From Cryomorphaceae bacterium (GTDB lineage: Bacteria > Bacteroidota > Bacteroidia > Flavobacteriales > ECT2AJA-044), in NCBI GenBank assembly GCA_017798125.1, contig CP059070.1, positions 868,001 through 932,000 on the forward strand: DNA of 64,000 bases, in the 5' to 3' direction. Position 1 is the first letter of the stretch, and the number at the start of each line of letters is the position of its first letter. Positions 1 to 6,412 of the stretch are shown here, in pieces. The position numbers were made by a program, and so were the translations under genes. The notes beneath the pieces were generated by a model, which saw nothing but the letters and a program-made list of their open reading frames with translations, made no database searches and was not told where the DNA came from.

Positions 1-197
1 GATTGCTCCACGGCAACGGCATTGGCCCCAGTGTAGGAAGCGGTCACTTTAATGACAGGCGGAGTAATATTTGGGTATTGCTCTAGGGGAAGCCCGGTAA
101 TGGATACGGCTCCAACAATGACCATGATGATGGCGATCACCATCGAAACGATGGGACGGCGTACGAAAAAATTGTGCGATACTTCTGGATTACTCAT
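1..197 (-). CDS. RND efflux transporter permease, N-terminal part only
   Basis: This is the first ~65 codons of an inner-membrane proton-driven RND pump; the rest lies beyond the left edge. The translation begins MSNPEVSHNFFVRRPIVSMV, runs into a first hydrophobic helix, and continues with GLPLEQYPNITPPVIKV. This is the standard AcrB/MexB start: cytoplasmic F-x-x-RP, first membrane helix, then a porter domain opening with a YPxIxPP motif. The ATG at 197 overlaps the stop of the upstream adaptor gene by 8 bp (ATGAGTAA), so the two are translationally coupled. The substrate cannot be read from this fragment. An outer-membrane TolC partner is not visible in the window and may follow to the left. 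Confidence 0.93.
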   Translation of the reverse strand, partial: MSNPEVSHNFFVRRPIVSMVIAIIMVIVGAVSITGLPLEQYPNITPPVIKVTASYTGANAVAVEQ

Positions 198-1350
198 TGT
201 CCGCAAACTGAGATTGGAACTCCTTTACGGTATACTGCACCTTTTGTCCGTCACGGAGGCGCTGAAGGCCATCATAGGCAATTTTAACGCCGGCGTCAAG
301 CCCATGACTGATCACATAGTAATCGCGATACTTGGGCCCGAGGGTTACCGCTGTTCGGGTCACTGTTGAATCAGAGTTGATGACGTATACGGCATTTCTT
401 CCTTGGGTCTCCATCACGCAGCGTTGCGGAACCAAGACAGCACCTTGAACCACGTCCATATTGGCGCGCACCTTGGCAAACTGCCCCGGACGAATGAGGC
501 CACCGGTGTTCTCGAAGGAAGTCTGAACCAAGATCGCTCCCGTCCCGACATCTACGTTTCGGTTGATGAAATCCGTACGACCTTTTCCTTCAAAGACGCT
601 TCCGTCGGATAAAATCAAGCGAAGATTAGACTCATGGGGTGGGTCCGGCTCTTCGTGGGTGTCTTCTCGTTCTTTGAGTGTCTCTCTAGCTAAGGCCAGG
701 TAATCGCTTTCCGTCAAGAAGAACTGTACCCGGATGGAGTCAATCTGAGAAACCGTATTCAGAATTACGGGGTTTGGCGACTTCCCAACATATTCACCGA
801 CCTCGGCCTCGGACTTTCCAATGACTCCAGAGATAGGAGCTTTGATGGAGCAATAGCCTAAGTTAATTTTGGCCAAATTCAGTGAGGCTTCTGCTGCGCG
901 AACGCTCTCATCCGCTGCATCCTTGTTGGCTTTGGCATTGTCGTAGTCACTCTGACTGACCGCATTGATTTTAATTAGCGGTTCATACCGTTCTAGCTCG
1001 CTTTGTGCGTTGACTGCGTGAACTCGAGCCTCGGCCAGCTGACTCTCTGCGGCATTGACATCTTCACGGAAAGGTTGATCATCGATGGTGTAAAGCAGCT
1101 GACCCTTGGTCACGCGACGTCCTTCCCGAAAGTGAATCTTTTCTAGGTATCCATCGACCCGTGCTCGAATAGGGATATCTGATTTACCGAGTACCTCACC
1201 CACGAATTCCTTTTCCACAGGAACATCTTGAGTGGTGATGGCCACGGCTGAAATAGCAAAAGGAGGTGGGGTGGCGGCTGGGCCTTTCTTCCCGCAAGCC
1301 GCGAGTATGAAGGGCGCAGTGAGTAGAAGGGCTTTGAGCGATTGTCGCAT
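190..1350 (-). CDS. RND efflux periplasmic adaptor (membrane fusion lipoprotein)
   Basis: AcrA/MexA-type adaptor linking the inner-membrane pump to an outer-membrane channel. The start chosen at 1350 gives MRQSLKALLLTAPFILAACG, a lipoprotein signal ending in the lipobox LAAC, so the mature protein is anchored by its N-terminal Cys; upstream in-frame codons would only bury this signal. A biotinyl-lipoyl-like hairpin follows (VDGYLEKIHFREGRRVTKGQ), then a coiled-coil segment, the returning half (IKAPISGVIGKSEAEVGEYV) and beta-barrel/membrane-proximal domains (IRPGQFAKVRANM). Its 386 aa is normal for the family. It overlaps the pump gene by 8 bp. The beta-barrel gene upstream ends 46 bp before this start and may be cotranscribed. 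Confidence 0.93.
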   Translation of the reverse strand: MRQSLKALLLTAPFILAACGKKGPAATPPPFAISAVAITTQDVPVEKEFVGEVLGKSDIPIRARVDGYLEKIHFREGRRVTKGQLLYTIDDQPFREDVNAAESQLAEARVHAVNAQSELERYEPLIKINAVSQSDYDNAKANKDAADESVRAAEASLNLAKINLGYCSIKAPISGVIGKSEAEVGEYVGKSPNPVILNTVSQIDSIRVQFFLTESDYLALARETLKEREDTHEEPDPPHESNLRLILSDGSVFEGKGRTDFINRNVDVGTGAILVQTSFENTGGLIRPGQFAKVRANMDVVQGAVLVPQRCVMETQGRNAVYVINSDSTVTRTAVTLGPKYRDYYVISHGLDAGVKIAYDGLQRLRDGQKVQYTVKEFQSQFADNE

Positions 1351-1396
1351 GGATGTAAATTTTATCCGTTGCTCCGAATTTAGCTCAATTTTAGGA

Positions 1397-2101
1397 CTAT
1401 TCCTTCTTTGCCGCGGCCCCAATCGGGATTTCAAAGGTAATTTGCCAATACTGCATGCGAGACTCTAAATCACTGTTGGGATCTGGGTATTCCAAAAGAC
1501 CGTAGCAGTACTTGGCACTAATCCACAGACCAGCCGTGTTGGTACGGAAACGATAGGCTAGACCACCGACCACGCGCGCGTCTATTCGCGAGTATTCATC
1601 TGTAATGTCCACATTCAACTGCGCCCCATCTTCGATATCCGCAGTGAACATGTCCACTGCCGAGGTCATTAAAGCGGGCTCAAAACCGGCCTGCAGCAAC
1701 CAGTGCGGTGTAACAGCATAGCGTGCGATGAGGGGCACAGAGATGAAATTGATCCGGCGCTCAACCCGAAATCGGTCCGTGAGGTCGTCAAATTCGGGAT
1801 CGCCGATGGAGTAGGGGTCCAGGTTCTCTACGCCTACGGAGGACACCACTTGTACGGAAGGGTGGATCCACCAATGCTCACTCAAGCGAATGTTAAAGGA
1901 CGGACCAATAAAAAAGCTGGACGCCCAATCACCGGGGTTGTATCCATCGAGATAGCTGATGGTCGGCCCCAGTTCTAGGCCGAACTCTACATTTGGAGAG
2001 TTCAACTTATCACCAAAAACCAAGGCAATGAGTACCTGAGATTGTGAAGAGAAGCCAAAGCCCAAAAGAAGGGTTAGTAGGGCCAGCTTTTTCTTTAACA
2101 T
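1397..2101 (-). CDS. Outer-membrane beta-barrel protein, PorT-like
   Basis: Exported protein of about 234 aa. The start at 2101 gives MLKKKLALLTLLLGFGFSSQSQ, a signal peptide of the usual Bacteroidota form; a Met four codons upstream (2113) is an alternative. The mature part alternates short hydrophobic and polar stretches with aromatic residues at strand ends (GLELGPTISYL, SFNIRLSEHWWIHPSVQV, FISVPLIARYAVTPHWLLQAGFEPAL, GLAYRFRTNTAGLWISAKY). This pattern is typical of the 8-strand outer-membrane barrels grouped as PorT/OmpW-like. The last strand ends in KKE rather than an aromatic residue. It may share a transcript with the efflux genes downstream, but nothing shows a direct role in efflux. 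The specific function is unknown. Confidence 0.72.
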   Translation of the reverse strand: MLKKKLALLTLLLGFGFSSQSQVLIALVFGDKLNSPNVEFGLELGPTISYLDGYNPGDWASSFFIGPSFNIRLSEHWWIHPSVQVVSSVGVENLDPYSIGDPEFDDLTDRFRVERRINFISVPLIARYAVTPHWLLQAGFEPALMTSAVDMFTADIEDGAQLNVDITDEYSRIDARVVGGLAYRFRTNTAGLWISAKYCYGLLEYPDPNSDLESRMQYWQITFEIPIGAAAKKE

Positions 2102-2155
2102 ATATTTAGGCATTAGATTTGATTGAATGCTTCCGCACATTTATAACTTCACCTC

Positions 2156-3241
2156 ATGAACGCACCGAACCCGGGGCTCGCCCCTTTCTCTTGCACCTAT
2201 TCTCCTCAAGTGCCGGAGCTTCTGTCCAAACTGGGCATTTCCCTTGCCATAACAACTTACCAAGCAGGGAAGATTGTTTTTCTGTCCCCGAAAGATGAGG
2301 AATTTTTGGTTCAACTCCCGCGAACGCTGGAAAAGCCAATGGGTATAGCGCTCAAAGATAACGGAAGAAGAATGGCCATTGCCTGCCTCCGCGACGTGAT
2401 CACTTTTACCGACAGTCCGGAATTGGCTCAGTCCTACCCAAAGGCGCCGAAGAGGTATGATGCCCTCTATATGCCCCGTACTTCATACCACGTGGGCGGA
2501 CTCGACCTGCATGATCTGGAATGGAGCGATCAAGGCCTTTTTGCGGTCAACACTCTATTCAGCTCCTTGATTCAAATTGACGGGGAGTACAACTACAGCA
2601 CATATTGGAAACCACCATTTATCTCCGAATTGGCCAGTGAGGATCGCTGCCACCTGAACGGAATGGCGATGGAAAATGGGCTTCCCAAGTATGCCAGTAT
2701 GTTCAATCAGGGAAACACGCCGCAATCGTGGCGCCCCGAAGTAACCACGGCTGGAACCATCATGGATGTCACCACGGATGAAATCCTAGTAGAAGGCCTA
2801 CCCATGCCTCATTCTCCGCGCATGGTGAACGGGGAGTTGTACGTCCTATTGAGCGCGACCGGGGGCTTGGCGAGGATTGATCGTGCCGCAGGCACATTTG
2901 AAGAAATCGTTAACCTTAAAGGTTTTGTGCGCGGGATGGCTATCCATGGGGAGTTTGCTTTCGTAGGTCTTAGTAAGCTGCGGCAGAACAGCTCCACGTT
3001 TAAGCATCTGCAAATCGCCCAAGAAAGCAATCAAAGCGGTATTAAAATTGTCCATTTGCCAACGGCGGCGGTGGTTGGAGAAATCCTGTACCAAACCTCG
3101 GTGGATGAGATATACGATGTTCAGGTGATTCCCGGACGTCGCCGACCGAACTTGTTGAACACCTTAAAAGACGATCACTACCTCGGATTAATGACCCCCG
3201 AGGCCACATATTGGGGCCGAAATACACAAGCGGCACAGTAA
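2156..3241 (+). CDS. TIGR03032/DUF4915 family protein of unknown function
   Basis: A 361-aa protein without signal peptide or membrane segment. It matches my recollection of the TIGR03032 (DUF4915) family. The shared features are an opening S-x-Q-x-x-x-L-x-x-L-x-x-S-L-A-x-T-T-Y-Q-x-G (here SPQVPELLSKLGISLAITTY), a GGLDLHDLEW segment, the stretch CHLNGMAMENGLPKYASMFN, and a strong GLPMPHSPRMVNGELYVLLS block near residue 215. Repeated short strand patterns suggest a beta-propeller fold. The biochemical role is not established. It is transcribed divergently from the barrel gene, with about 55 bp between the starts. The next gene follows 31 bp downstream on the same strand, but its functional link is unclear. 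Confidence 0.8.
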   Translation: MNAPNPGLAPFSCTYSPQVPELLSKLGISLAITTYQAGKIVFLSPKDEEFLVQLPRTLEKPMGIALKDNGRRMAIACLRDVITFTDSPELAQSYPKAPKRYDALYMPRTSYHVGGLDLHDLEWSDQGLFAVNTLFSSLIQIDGEYNYSTYWKPPFISELASEDRCHLNGMAMENGLPKYASMFNQGNTPQSWRPEVTTAGTIMDVTTDEILVEGLPMPHSPRMVNGELYVLLSATGGLARIDRAAGTFEEIVNLKGFVRGMAIHGEFAFVGLSKLRQNSSTFKHLQIAQESNQSGIKIVHLPTAAVVGEILYQTSVDEIYDVQVIPGRRRPNLLNTLKDDHYLGLMTPEATYWGRNTQAAQ

Positions 3242-3272
3242 TTGAAGAAGACAGACCAAAATCACTAACAAC

Positions 3273-4622
3273 ATGAAGCAAAACCTCTACGCTAGAAAGA
3301 AACGCCAATTTAACCGGCTCTCTGAGCAGGTGGAGTGCCTACGGCACGATGGCCAATGGGAGACCCTAGACACTTCGGTGCAAAAGCGGATCACCCAGAA
3401 ACTCAAGAACCTTTACCGTGAGATCTACGGATATTTTTCACGGTCCGAATGGAAACGCGCTGTCGCTGCCGTCGGATTCCTGCTTTTAGGAACCGCTGGA
3501 GTTCAAGCTCAGCAATTCCAAGCCCCGGTTCAAAATCCCTTTGGCCTTGCCTTGCCGACAGGCGATTATTGGAATATGCCAACCCTAACCGACATTGATG
3601 GGGATGGTGACCTTGACGTATTCGGGTCGGATTATTATGGTAATCCTATATTCTATCAGAACACTGGATCTGCCTCCAGCCCAGCCTTTGCTGCCGGTCA
3701 GCTTAATCCATTTGGATTAAGTGGACAGTACACCTTCTGGCGTGCTACCGGAGACTTAGACAATGATGGAGATCTCGATATCATGGGGGCCGTTCAGGGC
3801 TATGGATATTCGACCCAGTTCCTGTACTACGAGAACACAGGTACTTCCACAAATCCGTCTTTTGGTGCAAGCCAATTGGATCCATTTGGATTAGCCAATG
3901 TTCCAACGCCAGGGTTCCTAGCCATGGATATGGTGGATATGGATAACGATGGAGACCTTGACTTGATGGGTGTAGATGCCTACAATGGCGGGTTCTACTA
4001 CATCCCCAATGGTGGTTCCGCATCTACTCCAAGTTTTAACCAAAGTCAAGCCAACCCATTTGGATTGTCTAACGCAGGGCAATTGAGTTTAGCCACGATT
4101 GGCGACTTGGACTTGGATGGTGACCTCGACATTTTAGTAGGTCAGTACTACGGAGGGTTTGCGTTCTACGAGAACACGGGATCAGTGAGTGCACCAGCTT
4201 TTGCCGCTCCCCAATTGAATCCGTTTGGCTTGTCCGATATCGGGGATTATAACTTCTCTGCACTCGGCGACTTGGACGACGATGGAGACTTAGACCTCCT
4301 TACGAGCTCCTATCCCTATAATGCTCCAGCCGGGGCGTGGTATTATTTCGAAAACGACGACCCATCAATCGGAATAACGGAGCGTGAAATTGAAGCAGCC
4401 GTGTATCCGAATCCAACTCGTGATGTATTGAACATCGAACTGGGGGAATGGACTACAGGATCTGCAGTAGTTATGGACTTAACGGGTAACGTTATTCTCT
4501 CCTCTGATTTTACGGAGAGCGATCGCATCACCTTTGATTTAAGTCGCTACTCGGCTGGATTGTATTTGCTTCGCATTGAGACCGAAGCAGGCAATAAGAC
4601 CCTAAAAGTCACCAAGCAGTAA
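3273..4622 (+). CDS. FG-GAP/VCBS repeat protein with long cytoplasmic pre-signal and T9SS sorting domain
   Basis: A 449-aa surface or secreted protein. Residues 1-65 are charged and helical (RKKRQFNRLSEQVECLRHDG) and precede the hydrophobic export segment (AVAAVGFLLLGTAGVQAQ), so the signal sequence begins unusually late. The mature part has five copies of a ~67-residue unit. Each contains an acidic calcium-loop motif (DIDGDGDLD, DLDNDGDLD, DMDNDGDLD, DLDLDGDLD, DLDDDGDLD), an N-T-G segment and a closing NPFGL or DPFGL. The last ~75 residues form a T9SS type A sorting domain starting AVYPNPTRDVLNIEL. A paralogue with the same architecture lies at 5042-6397 on the other side of a tRNA gene, so this is a tandem duplication. 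The ligand is unknown. Confidence 0.88.
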   Translation: MKQNLYARKKRQFNRLSEQVECLRHDGQWETLDTSVQKRITQKLKNLYREIYGYFSRSEWKRAVAAVGFLLLGTAGVQAQQFQAPVQNPFGLALPTGDYWNMPTLTDIDGDGDLDVFGSDYYGNPIFYQNTGSASSPAFAAGQLNPFGLSGQYTFWRATGDLDNDGDLDIMGAVQGYGYSTQFLYYENTGTSTNPSFGASQLDPFGLANVPTPGFLAMDMVDMDNDGDLDLMGVDAYNGGFYYIPNGGSASTPSFNQSQANPFGLSNAGQLSLATIGDLDLDGDLDILVGQYYGGFAFYENTGSVSAPAFAAPQLNPFGLSDIGDYNFSALGDLDDDGDLDLLTSSYPYNAPAGAWYYFENDDPSIGITEREIEAAVYPNPTRDVLNIELGEWTTGSAVVMDLTGNVILSSDFTESDRITFDLSRYSAGLYLLRIETEAGNKTLKVTKQ

Positions 4623-4648
4623 ACATGGATGGTTCGGCAAGTTTGTTT

Positions 4649-4656
4649 ACATTTGC
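4649..4656 (+). promoter_or_regulatory. Putative -7 promoter box for tRNA-Ala
   Basis: TACATTTG matches the Bacteroidota -7 consensus TAnnTTTG exactly and ends 10 bp before the first base of the tRNA, the spacing expected for a short 5' leader. A clear -33 TTG at the usual distance is not visible. Confidence 0.5.
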
Positions 4657-4666
4657 CGACCACTCG

Positions 4667-4739
4667 GGGCTATAGCTCAGCTGGCTAGAGCACTTGCCTG
4701 GCAGGCAAGGGGTCAGGGGTTCGAATCCCCTTAGCTCCA
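4667..4739 (+). tRNA. tRNA-Ala (anticodon GGC)
   Basis: A full cloverleaf can be folded. The acceptor stem is GGGGCTA/TAGCTCC with discriminator A at 4739. The D-arm is AGCTCAGCTGGCTAGAGC, the anticodon stem is CTTGC/GCAAG with loop CTGGCAG (anticodon GGC), and the T-arm contains GGTTCGAATCC. CCA is not encoded (the next bases are CACCC). The gene sits between two paralogous FG-GAP genes, 44 bp after the stop of the first. A strong terminator follows directly. Confidence 0.97.
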
Positions 4740-4741
4740 CA

Positions 4742-4868
4742 CCCAAAATGAAACCCGTTTACCGATTAGGTAAGCGGGTTTTTTCTTTCCCGCGAGTCAA
4801 GCTTGCTTGAATGAGCGGGAAAAATAAAGTCGCGTTGGGGCAAAGCCCCGAATGGGTTTCATTTTGGG
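4742..4868. repeat. Structured 127-bp element with perfect 15-bp inverted ends
   Basis: CCCAAAATGAAACCC at 4742-4756 is repeated exactly as its reverse complement at 4854-4868. Between the arms lie three hairpins: the tRNA terminator (4753-4780), a TTTCCCGC/GCGGGAAA stem with an inner TCAAGC/GCTTGA stem (about 4785-4821), and GGGGC-AAA-GCCCC (4837-4849). No target-site duplication is evident at the edges. It starts 2 bp after the tRNA. It could be a MITE-like element, a degenerate attachment site or one large cruciform; no coding potential is visible. Confidence 0.7.
4753..4780 (+). terminator. Rho-independent terminator after tRNA-Ala
   Basis: AACCCGTTTACC pairs with GGTAAGCGGGTT (one internal T/G position) around a GATTA loop and runs into six T residues. 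It lies inside the 15-bp inverted-repeat element at 4742-4868. Confidence 0.85.
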
Positions 4869-4948
4869 ATGTCGCGCCCCCTTGATCTCCCGAGGAACGA
4901 AGTGACAACGGGAAATCCCCCATTCTACAAGCCCTCACGAAGCGACAT
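4869..4948. repeat. Second inverted-repeat block abutting the tRNA-proximal element
   Basis: ATGTCGC at 4869-4875 is mirrored by GCGACAT at 4942-4948, enclosing a smaller TCCCG/CGGGA stem. It directly adjoins the 15-bp inverted-repeat element, so the whole of 4742-4948 is secondary-structure rich. The remaining gap, 4949-5041 up to the next start, shows nothing I recognise. Confidence 0.4.
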
Positions 4949-5041
4949 ATGTTCAGGTATCCGCAACATAGGTGTTAACCAGTGCCTTCCAGTCTATCCT
5001 ATTCTTGTACTGTCCTTAGGTTTCATCTAAAAACATACCTC

Positions 5042-6397
5042 ATGAGCACCAATCGTTTCGCCCGAAAAAAAAGACAATTCAAAAGACTTTCAGAACAAAT
5101 TCAGTGCCTGCGGCACGATGGGCGCTGGGACCACATGGACTCTTCGGTGCAGAATAAGATCGCTAACAAGCTCAAAAACCTCTTTCGGGAGATCTATGCC
5201 TTCTTCACGCGTTCCGAACTAAAGCGTGCTGTTCTTGCGGCCGGTTTCATATTCGCATGGAGTAGTGCAGCCGTTGGCCAGCAATTTGCCGCACCACAGC
5301 AAAATCCGTTTGGGCTTTCAACGGCGTACGGGCCTGTTATTAATCTGACGCTCATGGACATCGATCAAGATGGAGACCTTGATCTATTTGGGTCCGGATA
5401 CTATGGGAATCCATTACTCTACGTGAATAATGGGACGCCGAATAATCCAAGTTTTGGACCAGGTCAGTTGTTTCCCTTTGGTTTATCAGGAATCTACTCA
5501 ACATACACGGGAGTTGCTGACATTGATGGAGACGGAGATGTGGATATTTTGGCCAGTTCAAGCTACGCGCAGTACCCCTATGTGTGGTTGTATCATCAAA
5601 ATATTGGCACTGCTCAGAATCCTTCATTTTCTGGGAGTCAGGTAAATCCATTCGGTCTTTCAATTAGTGGGCCGGGTATATATTTTGGGAAATTCGCCGA
5701 TTTAGATAATGACGGAGACCTTGACCTTTTTGGTACGGCAAAACATTCAGGCTCGGTTTATTACTATCAGAACAACGGGAATGATACGATTCCTAGTTTC
5801 GGAGTTGAACAAACCGATCCCTTCGGATTAACCCCCACATCTATATGGGCAACCGTATCTGTGGGGGACATAGACATGGATGGAGATCTAGATGTTATGG
5901 GCAACACTTTTACCGGGGATTTTATTTTCTTTCTTAATAACGGTTCCTCAGGAAACCCCTTATTTGGTCTTGCTCAGATGAATTTATTCGGATTAACTTC
6001 ATCGGGGGATTTTGGTGTGAGTTCGGCCATTGGCGACCTGGATAATGATGGAGATCTGGACATTCTCTCCGTGGGGTATGAGTACAGTCATTATGGGTCT
6101 ACTGGCGGAAGGTTTTCCTACTACGAAAACGTAGATATCGGAATGGGCGTCGAAGAACAAGAGATTGAAGTATCCGTATTTCCTAATCCAACCGATGGCC
6201 ATTTAGACCTCGAGTTTATGGAGCATCAAACCGGCACTGCGCATGTGGTTGATTTATTGGGCAAAAAACTGATGTCGAAGCGTTTTGAAGAATCCGATGG
6301 GATTCGGCTAGACCTAGGGCAGGTCGCCACCGGACAATACTTCATTCAGATTGAGACTGAGAACGGGAGTAGTTTGCAGAAGATCACAAAGCAGTGA
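5042..6397 (+). CDS. FG-GAP/VCBS repeat protein, paralogue of the 3273-4622 gene
   Basis: A 451-aa surface or secreted protein. The start at 5042 (MSTNRFARKKRQFKRLSEQ) is chosen because it aligns with the paralogue's start; a GTG 20 codons upstream is open but unsupported. It has the same order of parts: a ~65-residue charged N-terminus (CLRHDGRWDHMDSSVQNKI), a hydrophobic export segment (AAGFIFAWSSAAVGQ), five ~67-residue units with D-x-D-x-D-G-D-x-D loops and closing PFGL-type motifs (the last is NLFGL), and a C-terminal T9SS type A domain from VFPNPTDGHLDLEF. Divergence from the paralogue is moderate in the repeats and low in the pre-signal region. Its stop lies 15 bp from the convergent thrA stop. 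Confidence 0.87.
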   Translation: MSTNRFARKKRQFKRLSEQIQCLRHDGRWDHMDSSVQNKIANKLKNLFREIYAFFTRSELKRAVLAAGFIFAWSSAAVGQQFAAPQQNPFGLSTAYGPVINLTLMDIDQDGDLDLFGSGYYGNPLLYVNNGTPNNPSFGPGQLFPFGLSGIYSTYTGVADIDGDGDVDILASSSYAQYPYVWLYHQNIGTAQNPSFSGSQVNPFGLSISGPGIYFGKFADLDNDGDLDLFGTAKHSGSVYYYQNNGNDTIPSFGVEQTDPFGLTPTSIWATVSVGDIDMDGDLDVMGNTFTGDFIFFLNNGSSGNPLFGLAQMNLFGLTSSGDFGVSSAIGDLDNDGDLDILSVGYEYSHYGSTGGRFSYYENVDIGMGVEEQEIEVSVFPNPTDGHLDLEFMEHQTGTAHVVDLLGKKLMSKRFEESDGIRLDLGQVATGQYFIQIETENGSSLQKITKQ

Positions 6398-6412
6398 CGA
6401 AGGCAAATCCCA

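Noticed and set aside
1-2101. Complete tripartite efflux operon
   Set aside because: Only the adaptor is complete; the pump is cut by the window edge, and the barrel protein upstream is not a TolC-type channel.
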